From positions 58,926-122,925 of the forward strand of contig NZ_JAJKFK010000004.1 of the NCBI RefSeq assembly GCF_021653975.1: a stretch of 64,000 bases of DNA, read 5' to 3'. Positions 48,049-56,451 of this stretch are shown one piece after another; the first letter of the stretch is position 1, and each line of letters opens with the position of its first letter. This DNA comes from Amycolatopsis sp. GM8 (lineage in GTDB: Bacteria; Actinomycetota; Actinomycetes; Mycobacteriales; Pseudonocardiaceae). Position numbers and translations under genes: made by a program. The notes under the pieces were generated by a model, which was not told the DNA's origin, searched no databases, and worked only from the letters and a program-made list of their open reading frames with translations.

Positions 48049-49479
48049 ATGACGTCTTCGGAACTACCGGTCAATTTCGCGATGACGATCGATGGGGCGG
48101 CGGTGCCCGCGCCACAGACGTTCGACGTCGTGAACCCGGCGACGGGGCAGGTGATCGCGCAAGCGCCCGACTGCGCGCCCGACCAGCTCGACGCCGCCAT
48201 GCACAGTGCCCAGCAGGCGTATCAGCTGTGGCGGCACGAAAAATCGGCCCGCCGTGACCTCCTGCTCAAAGCGGCCGACGAGGTGCTCGCCGCGGTCGAC
48301 GAGATCGCCCCGATCCTGACCGCGGAGCAGGGAAAGCCGCTGGCCGACGCGCAGATGGAGGTCCGCAGCGTCGCGTTGTGGTTCCGCTACTACGCGAACC
48401 TGGAGGTCCCGGTCGAGGTGATCCAGGACGATGCCAAGGCGCGGATCGAGGTGCGGCGGCGCTCATTGGGTGTGGTCGCGGCCATCACCCCGTGGAACTT
48501 CCCCCTCAGCCTGGCGGCGTGGAAGATCGCGCCCGCACTGCGAGCCGGGAACACGATGGTGCTGAAACCGTCGCCATACACGCCGCTGGCCACGCTGAAG
48601 ATGGTGGAACGGCTCGCGCGCGTGCTGCCGCCCGGCGTGCTCAACGCGGTGAGCGGCCGGGACCCGCTGGGCGCCTCGATGACCCAGCACCCGGTGCCGC
48701 GCAAGATCTCGTTCACCGGCTCGGTCACGACCGGCAAGCGGGTCGCCGAGGCGGCGGCCGGGGATCTCAAGCGCGTCACCCTCGAACTCGGCGGGAACGA
48801 CCCGGCCATCGTGCTCGACGACGCGGATCCCGCGCGGATCGCCGACGGCCTGTTCTGGTCCGCGTTCCGTAACAACGGGCAGGTGTGTTCGGCGATCAAA
48901 CGCGTTTACGTGCCCGAGGCGCTCTACGCCGATGTGGTGGACGCGCTCGCGGAGAAGGCACGTTCGGCCCGCGTCGGGGACGGAGCCGAGCCCGGCACGC
49001 AGCTCGGGCCGGTGAACAACGAGCCGCAGCTGACGCGGGTCGCCGGGCTCGTCGAAGAGGCGGTGGCTCGCGGTGCCGAGGCGGTGACCGGTGGCCGTGC
49101 CCCCGACCGGCCCGGCTACTTCTACGAGCCCACCATCCTCGCCGGCGCTTCGGATGGCATGCGGGTCGTGGATGAAGAACAGTTCGGTCCGGTGCTGCCC
49201 GTGGTGCCCTATCACGATGTGGAGGAGGCGATCGCCAGGGCGAACGGGACCCACTTCGGACTGTCGGGCTCGGTCTGGAGCGCGGACGGCGACCGGGCCG
49301 CCGAGGTCGCCGACCGGCTGGAGTGCGGAACGGTCTGGATCAACACGCACCTGGCCCTGCGGCCCGATCAGCCCTTCGGCGGGGCGAAGTGGAGCGGGCT
49401 CGGTGTCGAGAACGGACCGTGGGGCCTCTACGGATTCACGGAGCTGAAGGTCGTCCACCGCGCCGGCGTTACGTCCTGA
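48049..49479 (+). CDS. NAD(P)-dependent aldehyde dehydrogenase
   Basis: This 476-residue enzyme has the aldehyde dehydrogenase core: the cofactor segment AITPWNFPLSLAAWKIAPAL (~145-164), the FTGSVTTGKR loop, the general base in LELGGNDPAI, the catalytic cysteine in NNGQVCSAIKR (~residue 280) and the late EEQFGPVLPV. It would oxidise an aldehyde to the acid. AAGGAAGG precedes the ATG at 48049. Close relatives include betaine-aldehyde and aminobutyraldehyde dehydrogenases, so an omega-oxidised or amino-aldehyde is possible. Confidence 0.93.
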   Translation: MTSSELPVNFAMTIDGAAVPAPQTFDVVNPATGQVIAQAPDCAPDQLDAAMHSAQQAYQLWRHEKSARRDLLLKAADEVLAAVDEIAPILTAEQGKPLADAQMEVRSVALWFRYYANLEVPVEVIQDDAKARIEVRRRSLGVVAAITPWNFPLSLAAWKIAPALRAGNTMVLKPSPYTPLATLKMVERLARVLPPGVLNAVSGRDPLGASMTQHPVPRKISFTGSVTTGKRVAEAAAGDLKRVTLELGGNDPAIVLDDADPARIADGLFWSAFRNNGQVCSAIKRVYVPEALYADVVDALAEKARSARVGDGAEPGTQLGPVNNEPQLTRVAGLVEEAVARGAEAVTGGRAPDRPGYFYEPTILAGASDGMRVVDEEQFGPVLPVVPYHDVEEAIARANGTHFGLSGSVWSADGDRAAEVADRLECGTVWINTHLALRPDQPFGGAKWSGLGVENGPWGLYGFTELKVVHRAGVTS

Positions 49480-49530
49480 CAGGTGCGGGCGTCCGTATGA
49501 TGTCGCTGTTCCCAGGCGAAACGGCGGGCG

Positions 49531-50112
49531 ATGACGAAAATCCGGAGTCGGCAGCAGTTGATCGACGCTGCCGCGAAGGTTTTCGCCGAGAAGGGTTACG
49601 ACGCGGCCCGGCTGGAGGACATCGCGGCGGAACTGGATGTCCTGCAGGGCAGCCTCTACTACCACGTCGGGAGCAAGGCTGCCCTGTACCGGCTCGTCCT
49701 GTTGCAGCGGTTCGAGACGATCATCGTCGCCATCGAGAAGATCGCCGCCGGCACGGCGAGCCCGGAGGACAAGCTGCGCCAGGCGATCCGCGAGCAACTG
49801 CGCTACCTCGCCCGCCATCGGTCCGAATCAGCGCACTGGTTCGACAGCCTGCCGGCCAACGACAAGGCGCCCGCGGAAGCGGAGGAGGACCGCGCTTTGC
49901 TGCTGCGCCTTCGAGAGAGCTGGAAGGCGATCATCCGCGAAGGCATCCGGACCGGCGCGATCCGGAAGAACGTTGACGCGTCGGTGGCGGTGCTGTCGAT
50001 CCTCGGTATGACGAACTACGTCGCACGCTGGTACGACCCGGACGACAGTCGCACCATCGACCAGATCGCGGACACGCAGTTCGCCATGGTCTGGGACGGG
50101 CTGGCTGACTGA
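49531..50112 (+). CDS. TetR-family transcriptional regulator
   Basis: This 193-residue protein has the TetR DNA-binding domain in its first 50 residues (RQQLIDAAAKVFAEKGYDA, EDIAAELDVLQGSLYYHVGS) and a helical ligand domain like those of KstR2-type and fatty-acyl-sensing regulators. It starts 51 bp after the aldehyde dehydrogenase and is probably the last gene of that operon. The stem-loop at 50121 follows its stop. It is one candidate for the palindromes at 46741, 51139 and 63782. Confidence 0.9.
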   Translation: MTKIRSRQQLIDAAAKVFAEKGYDAARLEDIAAELDVLQGSLYYHVGSKAALYRLVLLQRFETIIVAIEKIAAGTASPEDKLRQAIREQLRYLARHRSESAHWFDSLPANDKAPAEAEEDRALLLRLRESWKAIIREGIRTGAIRKNVDASVAVLSILGMTNYVARWYDPDDSRTIDQIADTQFAMVWDGLAD

Positions 50113-50120
50113 CCCGTGTC

Positions 50121-50150
50121 TCCCCGGCCCGCGGTCGAGCGGGCCGGGGA
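50121..50150. terminator. Strong hairpin between the converging TetR and SMP-30 genes
   Basis: TCCCCGGCCCGC (50121-50132) pairs perfectly with GCGGGCCGGGGA (50139-50150) around a 6-base loop. It begins nine bases after the TetR stop and is followed by a T-rich stretch before the SMP-30 stop. It should stop transcription from both sides. Confidence 0.78.
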
Positions 50151-50165
50151 AGTCGTTCCTCTTGT

Positions 50166-51020
50166 TTAACGCACCCGCACCGTTTCGATAACGGATGTGC
50201 AGGTGCGGTCGATGATCCGGGCTTCGCCACCGACGGCACTGAGGATGAACAGCGTTCCGCCGTCGTCGCCGCCGATCGCGCAGGCCAGCGGCATCTTGTC
50301 CCCGACGGTGACCGTGTCGGTGACCTCGCCACCCTCGAGCACCCGGCGGCACTGGAACTCGCGTGGCGACGCGGTCCAGATGCCACCGGCCGAGTCGGCC
50401 GCGATACCGTCGGCGCTGCCGGGGGACAGGTCGGCCCAGAGCCGCTGGTTGTGCAGCGAGCCGTCCTCGGCCCGGTCGAAAGAGGTCAGCCTCGCCGCCG
50501 GGAACTCGGCGACCACATACCGCGAGCCGTCGTCGATCAGGCAAGGACCGTTCGGCGCGTCCAGCCCCTCGGCGACGATCCGCGCGCTTCCGTCCGGCTC
50601 GACGAGAATGATGTTGCCGTCGCCGTCGAGCGGGCGCGGCTCGCGCGCGCCATGGGTGCCCATCGAGCCGACGTACGCCCGTCCCTGATCGTCGACGAGC
50701 ATGTCGTTCAGCCCGCCGACGGCCAGCGCGGCCAGATCGGCGTGGACCTTGATGTCTCCGGGACCGTCGAGCCGCAGCACGGCCGGGTAGGTCATGTCGA
50801 CCACGAGGAGCCTGCCGTCGGGGAGAAAGCCGAGGCCGCACGGCCGCTCGTCGCCCTCGAACGCGATGATCGTTTCCGCGCGGCCGGTTTCGTCCACGGC
50901 CATGACGCGCTGCGCGAAGATGTCGGAGAACCACAGCCGGCCGTCATGCCAGCGCGGGCTCTCCGCGAAGTTGAGACCGTCGAGCAGCGGGACCGGGGTT
51001 GTCGAATGCTCGTTCATCAT
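50166..51020 (-). CDS. SMP-30/gluconolactonase-family lactonase
   Basis: This 284-residue protein matches the six-bladed propeller lactonases of the SMP-30 family. Metal-site wording includes the first glutamate in NFAESPRWHDGRLWFSD, the asparagine in LDAPNGPCLIDDG and the aspartate in SADGIAADSAGGIW. These enzymes hydrolyse sugar or other lactones with Ca2+ or Zn2+. The first of two ATGs (51020 or 51017) after GGAG is used. It is divergent from the importer operon at 51491 and has the 21-bp palindrome 51139-51159 upstream. Confidence 0.9.
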   Translation of the reverse strand: MMNEHSTTPVPLLDGLNFAESPRWHDGRLWFSDIFAQRVMAVDETGRAETIIAFEGDERPCGLGFLPDGRLLVVDMTYPAVLRLDGPGDIKVHADLAALAVGGLNDMLVDDQGRAYVGSMGTHGAREPRPLDGDGNIILVEPDGSARIVAEGLDAPNGPCLIDDGSRYVVAEFPAARLTSFDRAEDGSLHNQRLWADLSPGSADGIAADSAGGIWTASPREFQCRRVLEGGEVTDTVTVGDKMPLACAIGGDDGGTLFILSAVGGEARIIDRTCTSVIETVRVR

Positions 51021-51138
51021 GGTGCTCCGATGGTCGGTCCCGGCCCGCGAAGCCCTGCTCGGTCTCCGGGTTCTGCCTGACGGGACGGCGGTGTAGGTGA
51101 TGGCGCTCATACGAGGGGATTGTGTGCTCACGGTGCGC

Positions 51139-51159
51139 GACGTCGACGACCTCGACGTC
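51139..51159. promoter_or_regulatory. Palindrome GACGTCGA-N5-TCGACGTC (copy 1)
   Basis: Perfect 8-bp arms with a 5-base spacer lie 119 bases upstream of the SMP-30 start. A second copy with the same arms and spacing is at 63782-63802, upstream of the leftward LLM/acyl-CoA dehydrogenase transcript. The two copies bracket the whole importer and beta-oxidation region. Confidence 0.62.
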
Positions 51160-51336
51160 ACAACCGGACGACTCGGTAGCGGCGGAATCGACAGTACCAG
51201 ACAAGCAATATCTGATGTATCGTACGTCGATCCAGAGAGACGGCGCTTCAGGCCATGGAGGTGGCGCGACATGGACAGCCATGCTCAGCCGGCTGCGTGC
51301 CCACATGGCGCCCGGAGCGCCCGGTTCGCGACCGAA

Positions 51337-51349
51337 ATTTTCAAATCTC
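51337..51349. promoter_or_regulatory. Shared 13-mer ATTTTCAAATCTC
   Basis: This AT-rich 13-mer lies 142 bases before the importer start at 51491. Its exact reverse complement occurs at 46749-46761, within the palindromic region before the thiolase operon. In sequence this rich in G+C, an exact AT-rich 13-mer in two promoter gaps is unlikely by chance. Confidence 0.45.
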
Positions 51350-51490
51350 GTTCTATTAAATTCTGATTTCGCCAGTGCGGTACGCCGATGCCATGTGTCA
51401 GGGTTGCCGCCAACTCCACCGCCGTCCGTCCACACAGTACGCATTCCGGACACGGCCAATTCGACTTCCAGGAAACCGAAAGGTGACACC

Positions 51491-52750
51491 GTGAGGACCT
51501 CCAAAGCCGCCGGTCTCATGACGGCCGGCCTTCTCGTACTCGCCGCGGCCGCGGCCTGTGGGAATGGCACATCATCCGGCTCGAGTGGGACCGCGGAGCC
51601 TCCGCAGGCCCCGCTCAAGCCGGCCTCGGCCACCGCCAGCCCGGTGCTGGTCGGTTTCCACAATCTCGAAGGCGGCTCGATCTCCCTGCCCGACTACCGG
51701 CAGGGATTCCAGGCGGGCATCGACTACGTCAACTCCGATCTGGGTGGTATCAACAGCCACCCGATGCAGATGGTCGACTGCAAGACCGACGGCACCCCGG
51801 AGTCCTCGGTGAACTGCGCGAACCAGTTCGTGCAGAAGAACGTGGTGATGGCGGTCCAGGGCGCGGACTTCGGTGCCGACGCCATGCTGCCGGTGCTCAA
51901 GTCGGCGGGAATCGTCGAGTTCGGCGGCTTCCCGCTGACCCCCGGCATGAACTCGGCGGTCGGTGACGCGTACTTCATGAACTACTCCGCGCAAGAGGGC
52001 TACGCGGCGGATGTCGTGCAGCAGAAGGCATTGGGCGCCAAAACGCTCGCCGTCGTGATGGTCGACGCCGCGGCGTCACACCAGTCGTACGACACCATCA
52101 TCGCGCCCGCCGCGCAGAAGATCGGCGTCCAGACGAAGGTGTTCTACTATCCGAAGCAGGTCGAGTGGACCACGGAGGCGGCGACGGTCATGGCCGCCAA
52201 GCCCGACGCGGTCACCTTGTGGTCGGATGGAACCGCCGCGCTCGCCGCCGTGTCGGCGCTGCGCTCGGGCGGCTTCAGCGGCCAGATCGACGCCGGTGCG
52301 AACACCGAAATCATCGGCAAGCTCAGCACGAGCGTGCTCAAGAACGTCAACTTCAACGCCCCGGTCTATCAGACCGATTTCGCGTCCTTCCCGCCTGCCG
52401 TGCAGCAGGACATGGACATCTTCAACAGGTACATGAAAAAAGACGCGTCCAATGTGGTCAGTCAGGCGCAGGCGCAGCAAGGCTTCTACGCCGCGGTTCT
52501 CGCGGCCGACTCGCTGCGGCAGATCCCGGGTGACCAGCTGACCGCCAAGACCGTCCGGGACGGCATGGGCAAGGTCAAGGGTGAGCGGGAGATCTTCCGG
52601 ACCGCCGGCTACGACTGCTCGACGCCCACGTGGCCGGGCACGACCGCCTGTGCGACCGGCGGGATCTACGCGACGCCGAACTCCGACAAGAAACTCGTCC
52701 CGCTGCCGAACCAGCCCGTGGACATTTCGTCCGTCCGGCCGGCCGGCTGA
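51491..52750 (+). CDS. ABC transporter solute-binding lipoprotein (branched-chain amino acid/LivJ type)
   Basis: This 419-residue protein begins with a lipoprotein signal (MTAGLLVLAAAAACGNG), so the mature form starts at the lipobox cysteine and is membrane-tethered outside. The mature part has type I periplasmic-binding wording: LVGFHNLEGGSISLPDYRQG, AGIDYVNSDLGGINSHPMQM, and GTPESSVNCANQFVQ with AVQGADFGADAML. In catabolic clusters this family often carries aromatic or alkyl acids as well as amino acids. GTG at 51491 follows AAAGGTG. The permease-ATPase fusion and LivF follow in the same operon. Confidence 0.9.
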   Translation: MRTSKAAGLMTAGLLVLAAAAACGNGTSSGSSGTAEPPQAPLKPASATASPVLVGFHNLEGGSISLPDYRQGFQAGIDYVNSDLGGINSHPMQMVDCKTDGTPESSVNCANQFVQKNVVMAVQGADFGADAMLPVLKSAGIVEFGGFPLTPGMNSAVGDAYFMNYSAQEGYAADVVQQKALGAKTLAVVMVDAAASHQSYDTIIAPAAQKIGVQTKVFYYPKQVEWTTEAATVMAAKPDAVTLWSDGTAALAAVSALRSGGFSGQIDAGANTEIIGKLSTSVLKNVNFNAPVYQTDFASFPPAVQQDMDIFNRYMKKDASNVVSQAQAQQGFYAAVLAADSLRQIPGDQLTAKTVRDGMGKVKGEREIFRTAGYDCSTPTWPGTTACATGGIYATPNSDKKLVPLPNQPVDISSVRPAG

Positions 52751-52780
52751 GAGCCGCGGACGCACCGAAAGGCCTGAGCT

Positions 52781-55603
52781 GTGAGCCAGTATCTCCTGTT
52801 CGTCGTGCTGGGACTGGGGGCCGGGGCGGTGTATGCCGCCCTGACCCTGGGCATCGTGGTCACCTACCAGGGCACCGGTGTCATCAACTTCGCGGCCGCG
52901 GCGATGGCGGCGGTCCCGCTGTACGTCTTCGACGACCTCCAGCAGGGCAAGCTGACGCTGCCGATTCCCTGGCTGCCCTCGTTCGACGTCGGGACCCCGC
53001 CGATCTGGGCGTCGGTGCTCATCGCACTGGCCGTCGCCGCACTGCTGGCGGTCCTCATCGAGGTCGCGATCTCGAGACCACTGCGGACGGCGCCACCCTT
53101 GGCGAAGGTCGCCGCCGCGGTCGGCATCATGCTGACCCTGCAGGCCGCCGTGGGGCTGACGTACGGAACCGAGCCACGGTTGCGGACCACCGTGCTTCCC
53201 GAGGGTTCACTGGAGATCGGGGGTGTGTTCGTCGCGGCCGACCGCCTGTGGCTGATCGGCATCGTCATCGTGCTCGGCGCCGGGCTGGCGGTCTGGTTCA
53301 AGAGGTCGCGGACCGGCCTGGCCATCCAGGCGTCGGCGGAGAACGAGCAGGCGGCGTCGTTCGCGCGGCTGTCACCGGCCACGCTCGGTCTGGTCACGTG
53401 GGTCCTCGCCTCGGTGTTCACGGCGCTCGTGATGATCCTCGCGGGTCCGGCCACCGGACCCCTTGACCCGTCGACGATGTCGCTGATGGTCGTACCGGCG
53501 CTGGCCGGTGCGCTCATCGCGCGCATGAGCTCCCTCTGGGTGGCGCTGGCCGGTTCACTCGCGCTGGGTATCGTCACGGCAGAGCTGCAGTTCTTGTCGC
53601 AGACGAAATCCTGGTGGCCCGAATGGGCCAAGCAGGGCGTCGTCGAAACGGTGCCGTTCATCGTCATCGTGATCGCGCTGTTCCTGCTCGGACGGGCGAT
53701 TCCCACCCGGGGGGACGACGTCCGGTCCGGGCTGCCACCGGTGATCCTGCCGAAGAACCGCCCGGCCGTGATCGCCGTGCTGTGCGCGGCCGGGGTCCTG
53801 GTGCTGCTGCTGACTTCGGGGACCTACCGGTTCGGCGCGATCACGAGCCTCGCGGTGTCGCTGATCGCGCTGTCCCTGGTGGTGCTCACCGGTATGGTCG
53901 GGCAGATCTCGCTGGCGCAGGCGGCTTTCGCCGGGGTGGCGGGGCTGGTGGTGTCCAAAGTGGGCACTGGTATACCGTTCCCGTTCTCGATGATCCTGGC
54001 CGCGCTGGTCGCCGCGGTGGCGGGTGTGCTCGTGGGCCTGCCCGCACTGCGCATCCGTGGCGCGCAGCTCGCGGTGGTCACCCTGGCGGCGGCCCTGACG
54101 CTCCAGGACTTCGTGTTCGCCAATCCCCAGCTCGTCTCCGGAACCGTGAATGCCATTCCCGATCCCAAGCTCTTCGGGTTGAACCTGTCGGTGCGGGCTG
54201 GGCAGGACATCGCCCGGATCCCGTTCGGACTGATGGTGCTCGTGACCGTGGCCATCGCGTTCGTGCTGATCGCGAACCTGATGCGCGGCGGCACCGGACG
54301 GAAGATGCTCGCCGTGCGGTCCAACGAACGAGCGGCCGCGTCGATCGGTATCCGCGTCGCGGGGATCAAGCTTTCGGCCTTCGCGGTGTCGTCGTTTCTC
54401 GCCGGCCTCGGTGGCGCATTGATCGGATACAGCCGCGGGCAGTTGTCCGCGGACTCGTTCGGTGTCTTCGTCGGGTTGAGCTTTCTGGCCACGGGCTACC
54501 TCGCGGGCATCACGAGTGCCAGCGGCGCGTTGATCGCGGGAGCCTCGGCCGCACTCGGGATCGTGTATGTGTTCTTCGACAGCAATCTGCACCTCGGCAG
54601 CTATTACCCGCTGCTGACCGGTGCCTCGCTGATTCTGACCGTCTTGTTCAACCCGGTCGGTATCGCCGGAAAGACCCGGGCCGATTTCGACAGGTTCCTG
54701 GCGCGGCGGCGATCCCGCGCGGCGGCCGCCACTCCATTAGCTGCGCCCGTTGCCGAAATACCCGATCCGCCGGAATCCGTTGCGCGAGAGATCGGTGAGA
54801 TCGTGTTGCGCACGGAAGGCGTCACGGTCGACTACGGCGGTGTCCGCGCCGTCGATCAGCTCGGTATCGAGGTGCGGGCGGGCGAAATCGTCGGCCTCAT
54901 CGGACCCAATGGCGCGGGCAAGACGAGTTTCGTCGACGCATTGACCGGCTTCACGAGGAGCACCGGCGAGGTTCACCTCGGCGAGCGGCGGCTGACGGGC
55001 AGCCCGGCGTTCAGCCGAGCGCGGCACGGTCTGGTCCGCACCTGGCAGGCCGGTGAACTCTTCGACGACCTGACGGTCGCGGGTAATGTCCGGGTCGCCG
55101 ACGACGTCGGCAACGATGTCGCGAAGCTGCTGCGCGACTGTATTTTCCCGAATCCGGCGGTCTCCCCGGCGGTCGAGGACGCGCTCACGCTGATGTCCTT
55201 GGAGGACGTGCGCGACCGCAAACCCGGCGAGCTGCCATTGGGACGGCAGAAAGCGCTCGGCATCGCCAGGTCCCTGGCGATGCGGCCCAAGGTCCTGCTG
55301 CTCGACGAGCCGGCCGCGGGCCTCAACAGCACCGAAAGTGTCGCCTTCGGCGCGCACCTGAAGCAGATCGCGGCGACGGGCGTCGGTTGCCTGCTCATCG
55401 ACCACGACATGCACCTGGTCATGGGTGTGTGTGACCGGGTCTACGTCATCGAGTTCGGCAAGCAGATCGCCGTCGGGACACCGGACGAGGTGCGTCGCGA
55501 CCCGCGCGTGCTGGAGTCCTATCTCGGCTCCGAGCACCGGACACCCGACGACGACGAGAACGCCGACGAGGAAGCCAAGCCGGTACGAGGGATGGTGTCA
55601 TGA
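52781..55603 (+). CDS. Fused LivH-LivM-LivG: two permeases and one ATPase of a branched-chain-type ABC importer
   Basis: This 940-residue protein joins three importer subunits. Residues ~1-305 are LivH-like ([20 protein letters not shown]). Residues ~320-625 are LivM-like ([39 protein letters not shown]). A linker rich in Ala, Pro and Arg leads to a LivG-like ATPase at ~665-925 with Walker [10 protein letters not shown] (~708), [16 protein letters not shown] (~814) and Walker [17 protein letters not shown] (~837). Separate genes are the norm; a two-permease fusion is known, but adding LivG is uncommon. No frameshift is needed to read through. GTG start at 52781; the stop overlaps livF by four bases. 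Confidence 0.92.
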   Translation: MSQYLLFVVLGLGAGAVYAALTLGIVVTYQGTGVINFAAAAMAAVPLYVFDDLQQGKLTLPIPWLPSFDVGTPPIWASVLIALAVAALLAVLIEVAISRPLRTAPPLAKVAAAVGIMLTLQAAVGLTYGTEPRLRTTVLPEGSLEIGGVFVAADRLWLIGIVIVLGAGLAVWFKRSRTGLAIQASAENEQAASFARLSPATLGLVTWVLASVFTALVMILAGPATGPLDPSTMSLMVVPALAGALIARMSSLWVALAGSLALGIVTAELQFLSQTKSWWPEWAKQGVVETVPFIVIVIALFLLGRAIPTRGDDVRSGLPPVILPKNRPAVIAVLCAAGVLVLLLTSGTYRFGAITSLAVSLIALSLVVLTGMVGQISLAQAAFAGVAGLVVSKVGTGIPFPFSMILAALVAAVAGVLVGLPALRIRGAQLAVVTLAAALTLQDFVFANPQLVSGTVNAIPDPKLFGLNLSVRAGQDIARIPFGLMVLVTVAIAFVLIANLMRGGTGRKMLAVRSNERAAASIGIRVAGIKLSAFAVSSFLAGLGGALIGYSRGQLSADSFGVFVGLSFLATGYLAGITSASGALIAGASAALGIVYVFFDSNLHLGSYYPLLTGASLILTVLFNPVGIAGKTRADFDRFLARRRSRAAAATPLAAPVAEIPDPPESVAREIGEIVLRTEGVTVDYGGVRAVDQLGIEVRAGEIVGLIGPNGAGKTSFVDALTGFTRSTGEVHLGERRLTGSPAFSRARHGLVRTWQAGELFDDLTVAGNVRVADDVGNDVAKLLRDCIFPNPAVSPAVEDALTLMSLEDVRDRKPGELPLGRQKALGIARSLAMRPKVLLLDEPAAGLNSTESVAFGAHLKQIAATGVGCLLIDHDMHLVMGVCDRVYVIEFGKQIAVGTPDEVRRDPRVLESYLGSEHRTPDDDENADEEAKPVRGMVS

Positions 55604-56334
55604 GTCCGTTGATCGAGACCTCGAACCTCAGCTGCGGCTACGGGCGGGTGCCGATTGTCCGTGATCTCACCATTTCCGTGGAACCCGGCGAGGTCGTCTG
55701 CCTGCTCGGCCCCAACGGTGCGGGGAAGACCACGTCGCTGTCGACGATCGCCGGTGCCCTGCCGAAACTGTCCGGCACGGTGCGCGTGGCGGGAAAGGAG
55801 GTCACGTCGGCGCAGCCACATGTGGTGGCTCGCCGCGGGCTGAGCCTGGTGCCCGAGGGACGTGGCCTGTTCTACCGGCTCACGGTGGCGGAGAACCTGC
55901 GGTTGCGACGGCATCGCCAATCGTCCGTGGGGATCGGCGAGGTGCTCGGCCACTTCCCGGTGCTGAAGAACCTCCTCAATCGCCGGGCGGGGTTGCTCTC
56001 GGGCGGCGAGCAGCAGATGCTCGCGCTCGCGGGCGCCCTCATCGCCGATCCCCAGGTGATCATGCTGGACGAGATGAGCCTCGGCCTCGCGCCGGTGATC
56101 GTCGAACGGTTGCTCCCGATGGTGCGGACGATCGCCGATCAGCGCGGGATGGGCGTGCTGCTGGTCGAGCAGCATGTCCTGGCGGCCTTGAAGATCGCCG
56201 ATCGCGGCTATGTCATGGCGCAGGGCCGGATCGTCGCGGAGGGGCCCGCCGCCGAGCTCCAGCGCGATGCCGAACTGATCGAAGCGAGCTACCTCGGCGA
56301 CCGGAAGGAGGCCGACGCGCCCGGCGCCGCCTGA
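55600..56334 (+). CDS. livF: LivF-like ATP-binding protein
   Basis: This 244-residue ATPase has Walker [12 protein letters not shown] (~38-48), [16 protein letters not shown], the signature [16 protein letters not shown] (~137-152), Walker [14 protein letters not shown] and the switch histidine in VEQHVLAAL, as in LivF. It pairs with the LivG part of the preceding fusion protein. The ATG overlaps the stop of that gene by four bases. A G+C-rich hairpin at 56406 follows. Confidence 0.93.
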   Translation: MSPLIETSNLSCGYGRVPIVRDLTISVEPGEVVCLLGPNGAGKTTSLSTIAGALPKLSGTVRVAGKEVTSAQPHVVARRGLSLVPEGRGLFYRLTVAENLRLRRHRQSSVGIGEVLGHFPVLKNLLNRRAGLLSGGEQQMLALAGALIADPQVIMLDEMSLGLAPVIVERLLPMVRTIADQRGMGVLLVEQHVLAALKIADRGYVMAQGRIVAEGPAAELQRDAELIEASYLGDRKEADAPGAA

Positions 56335-56405
56335 GCGTTCCGCGCTACGGGAAGCAACCCTGGGCGCTCCACGGGGTCGTCGGGCATCGTGATCACGGGG
56401 TGCTC

Positions 56406-56429
56406 GCGCCGCCGGCAACGCGGCGGCGC
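56406..56429. terminator. Hairpin GCGCCGCCG-N6-CGGCGGCGC after livF
   Basis: Perfect 9-bp arms (56406-56414 and 56421-56429) lie 72 bases after the livF stop and 23 bases before the acyl-CoA synthetase start. It may end part of the importer transcript or act as an attenuator before the next gene. Confidence 0.42.
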
Positions 56430-56451
56430 TTGACGTTCAACGAGGAGCGAC

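Larger units (their letters stand above)
51021..51490. other. Divergent regulatory region between SMP-30 and the branched-chain-type importer
   Basis: This 470-bp gap contains no convincing gene. It holds the palindrome at 51139-51159, a CGTACGTCGATC element at 51221-51232 preceded by a -10-like TATCGT (51218-51223), and an AT-rich stretch with the shared 13-mer at 51337-51349. AAAGGTG (51478-51484) is the ribosome site for the gene at 51491. An 89-codon open frame from 51097 lacks any protein-like pattern. Confidence 0.6.

Noticed and set aside
51097..51366. An 89-codon forward frame in the divergent regulatory gap
   Set aside because: Its translation has no recognisable pattern, and the region is dense with candidate operator and promoter sites.
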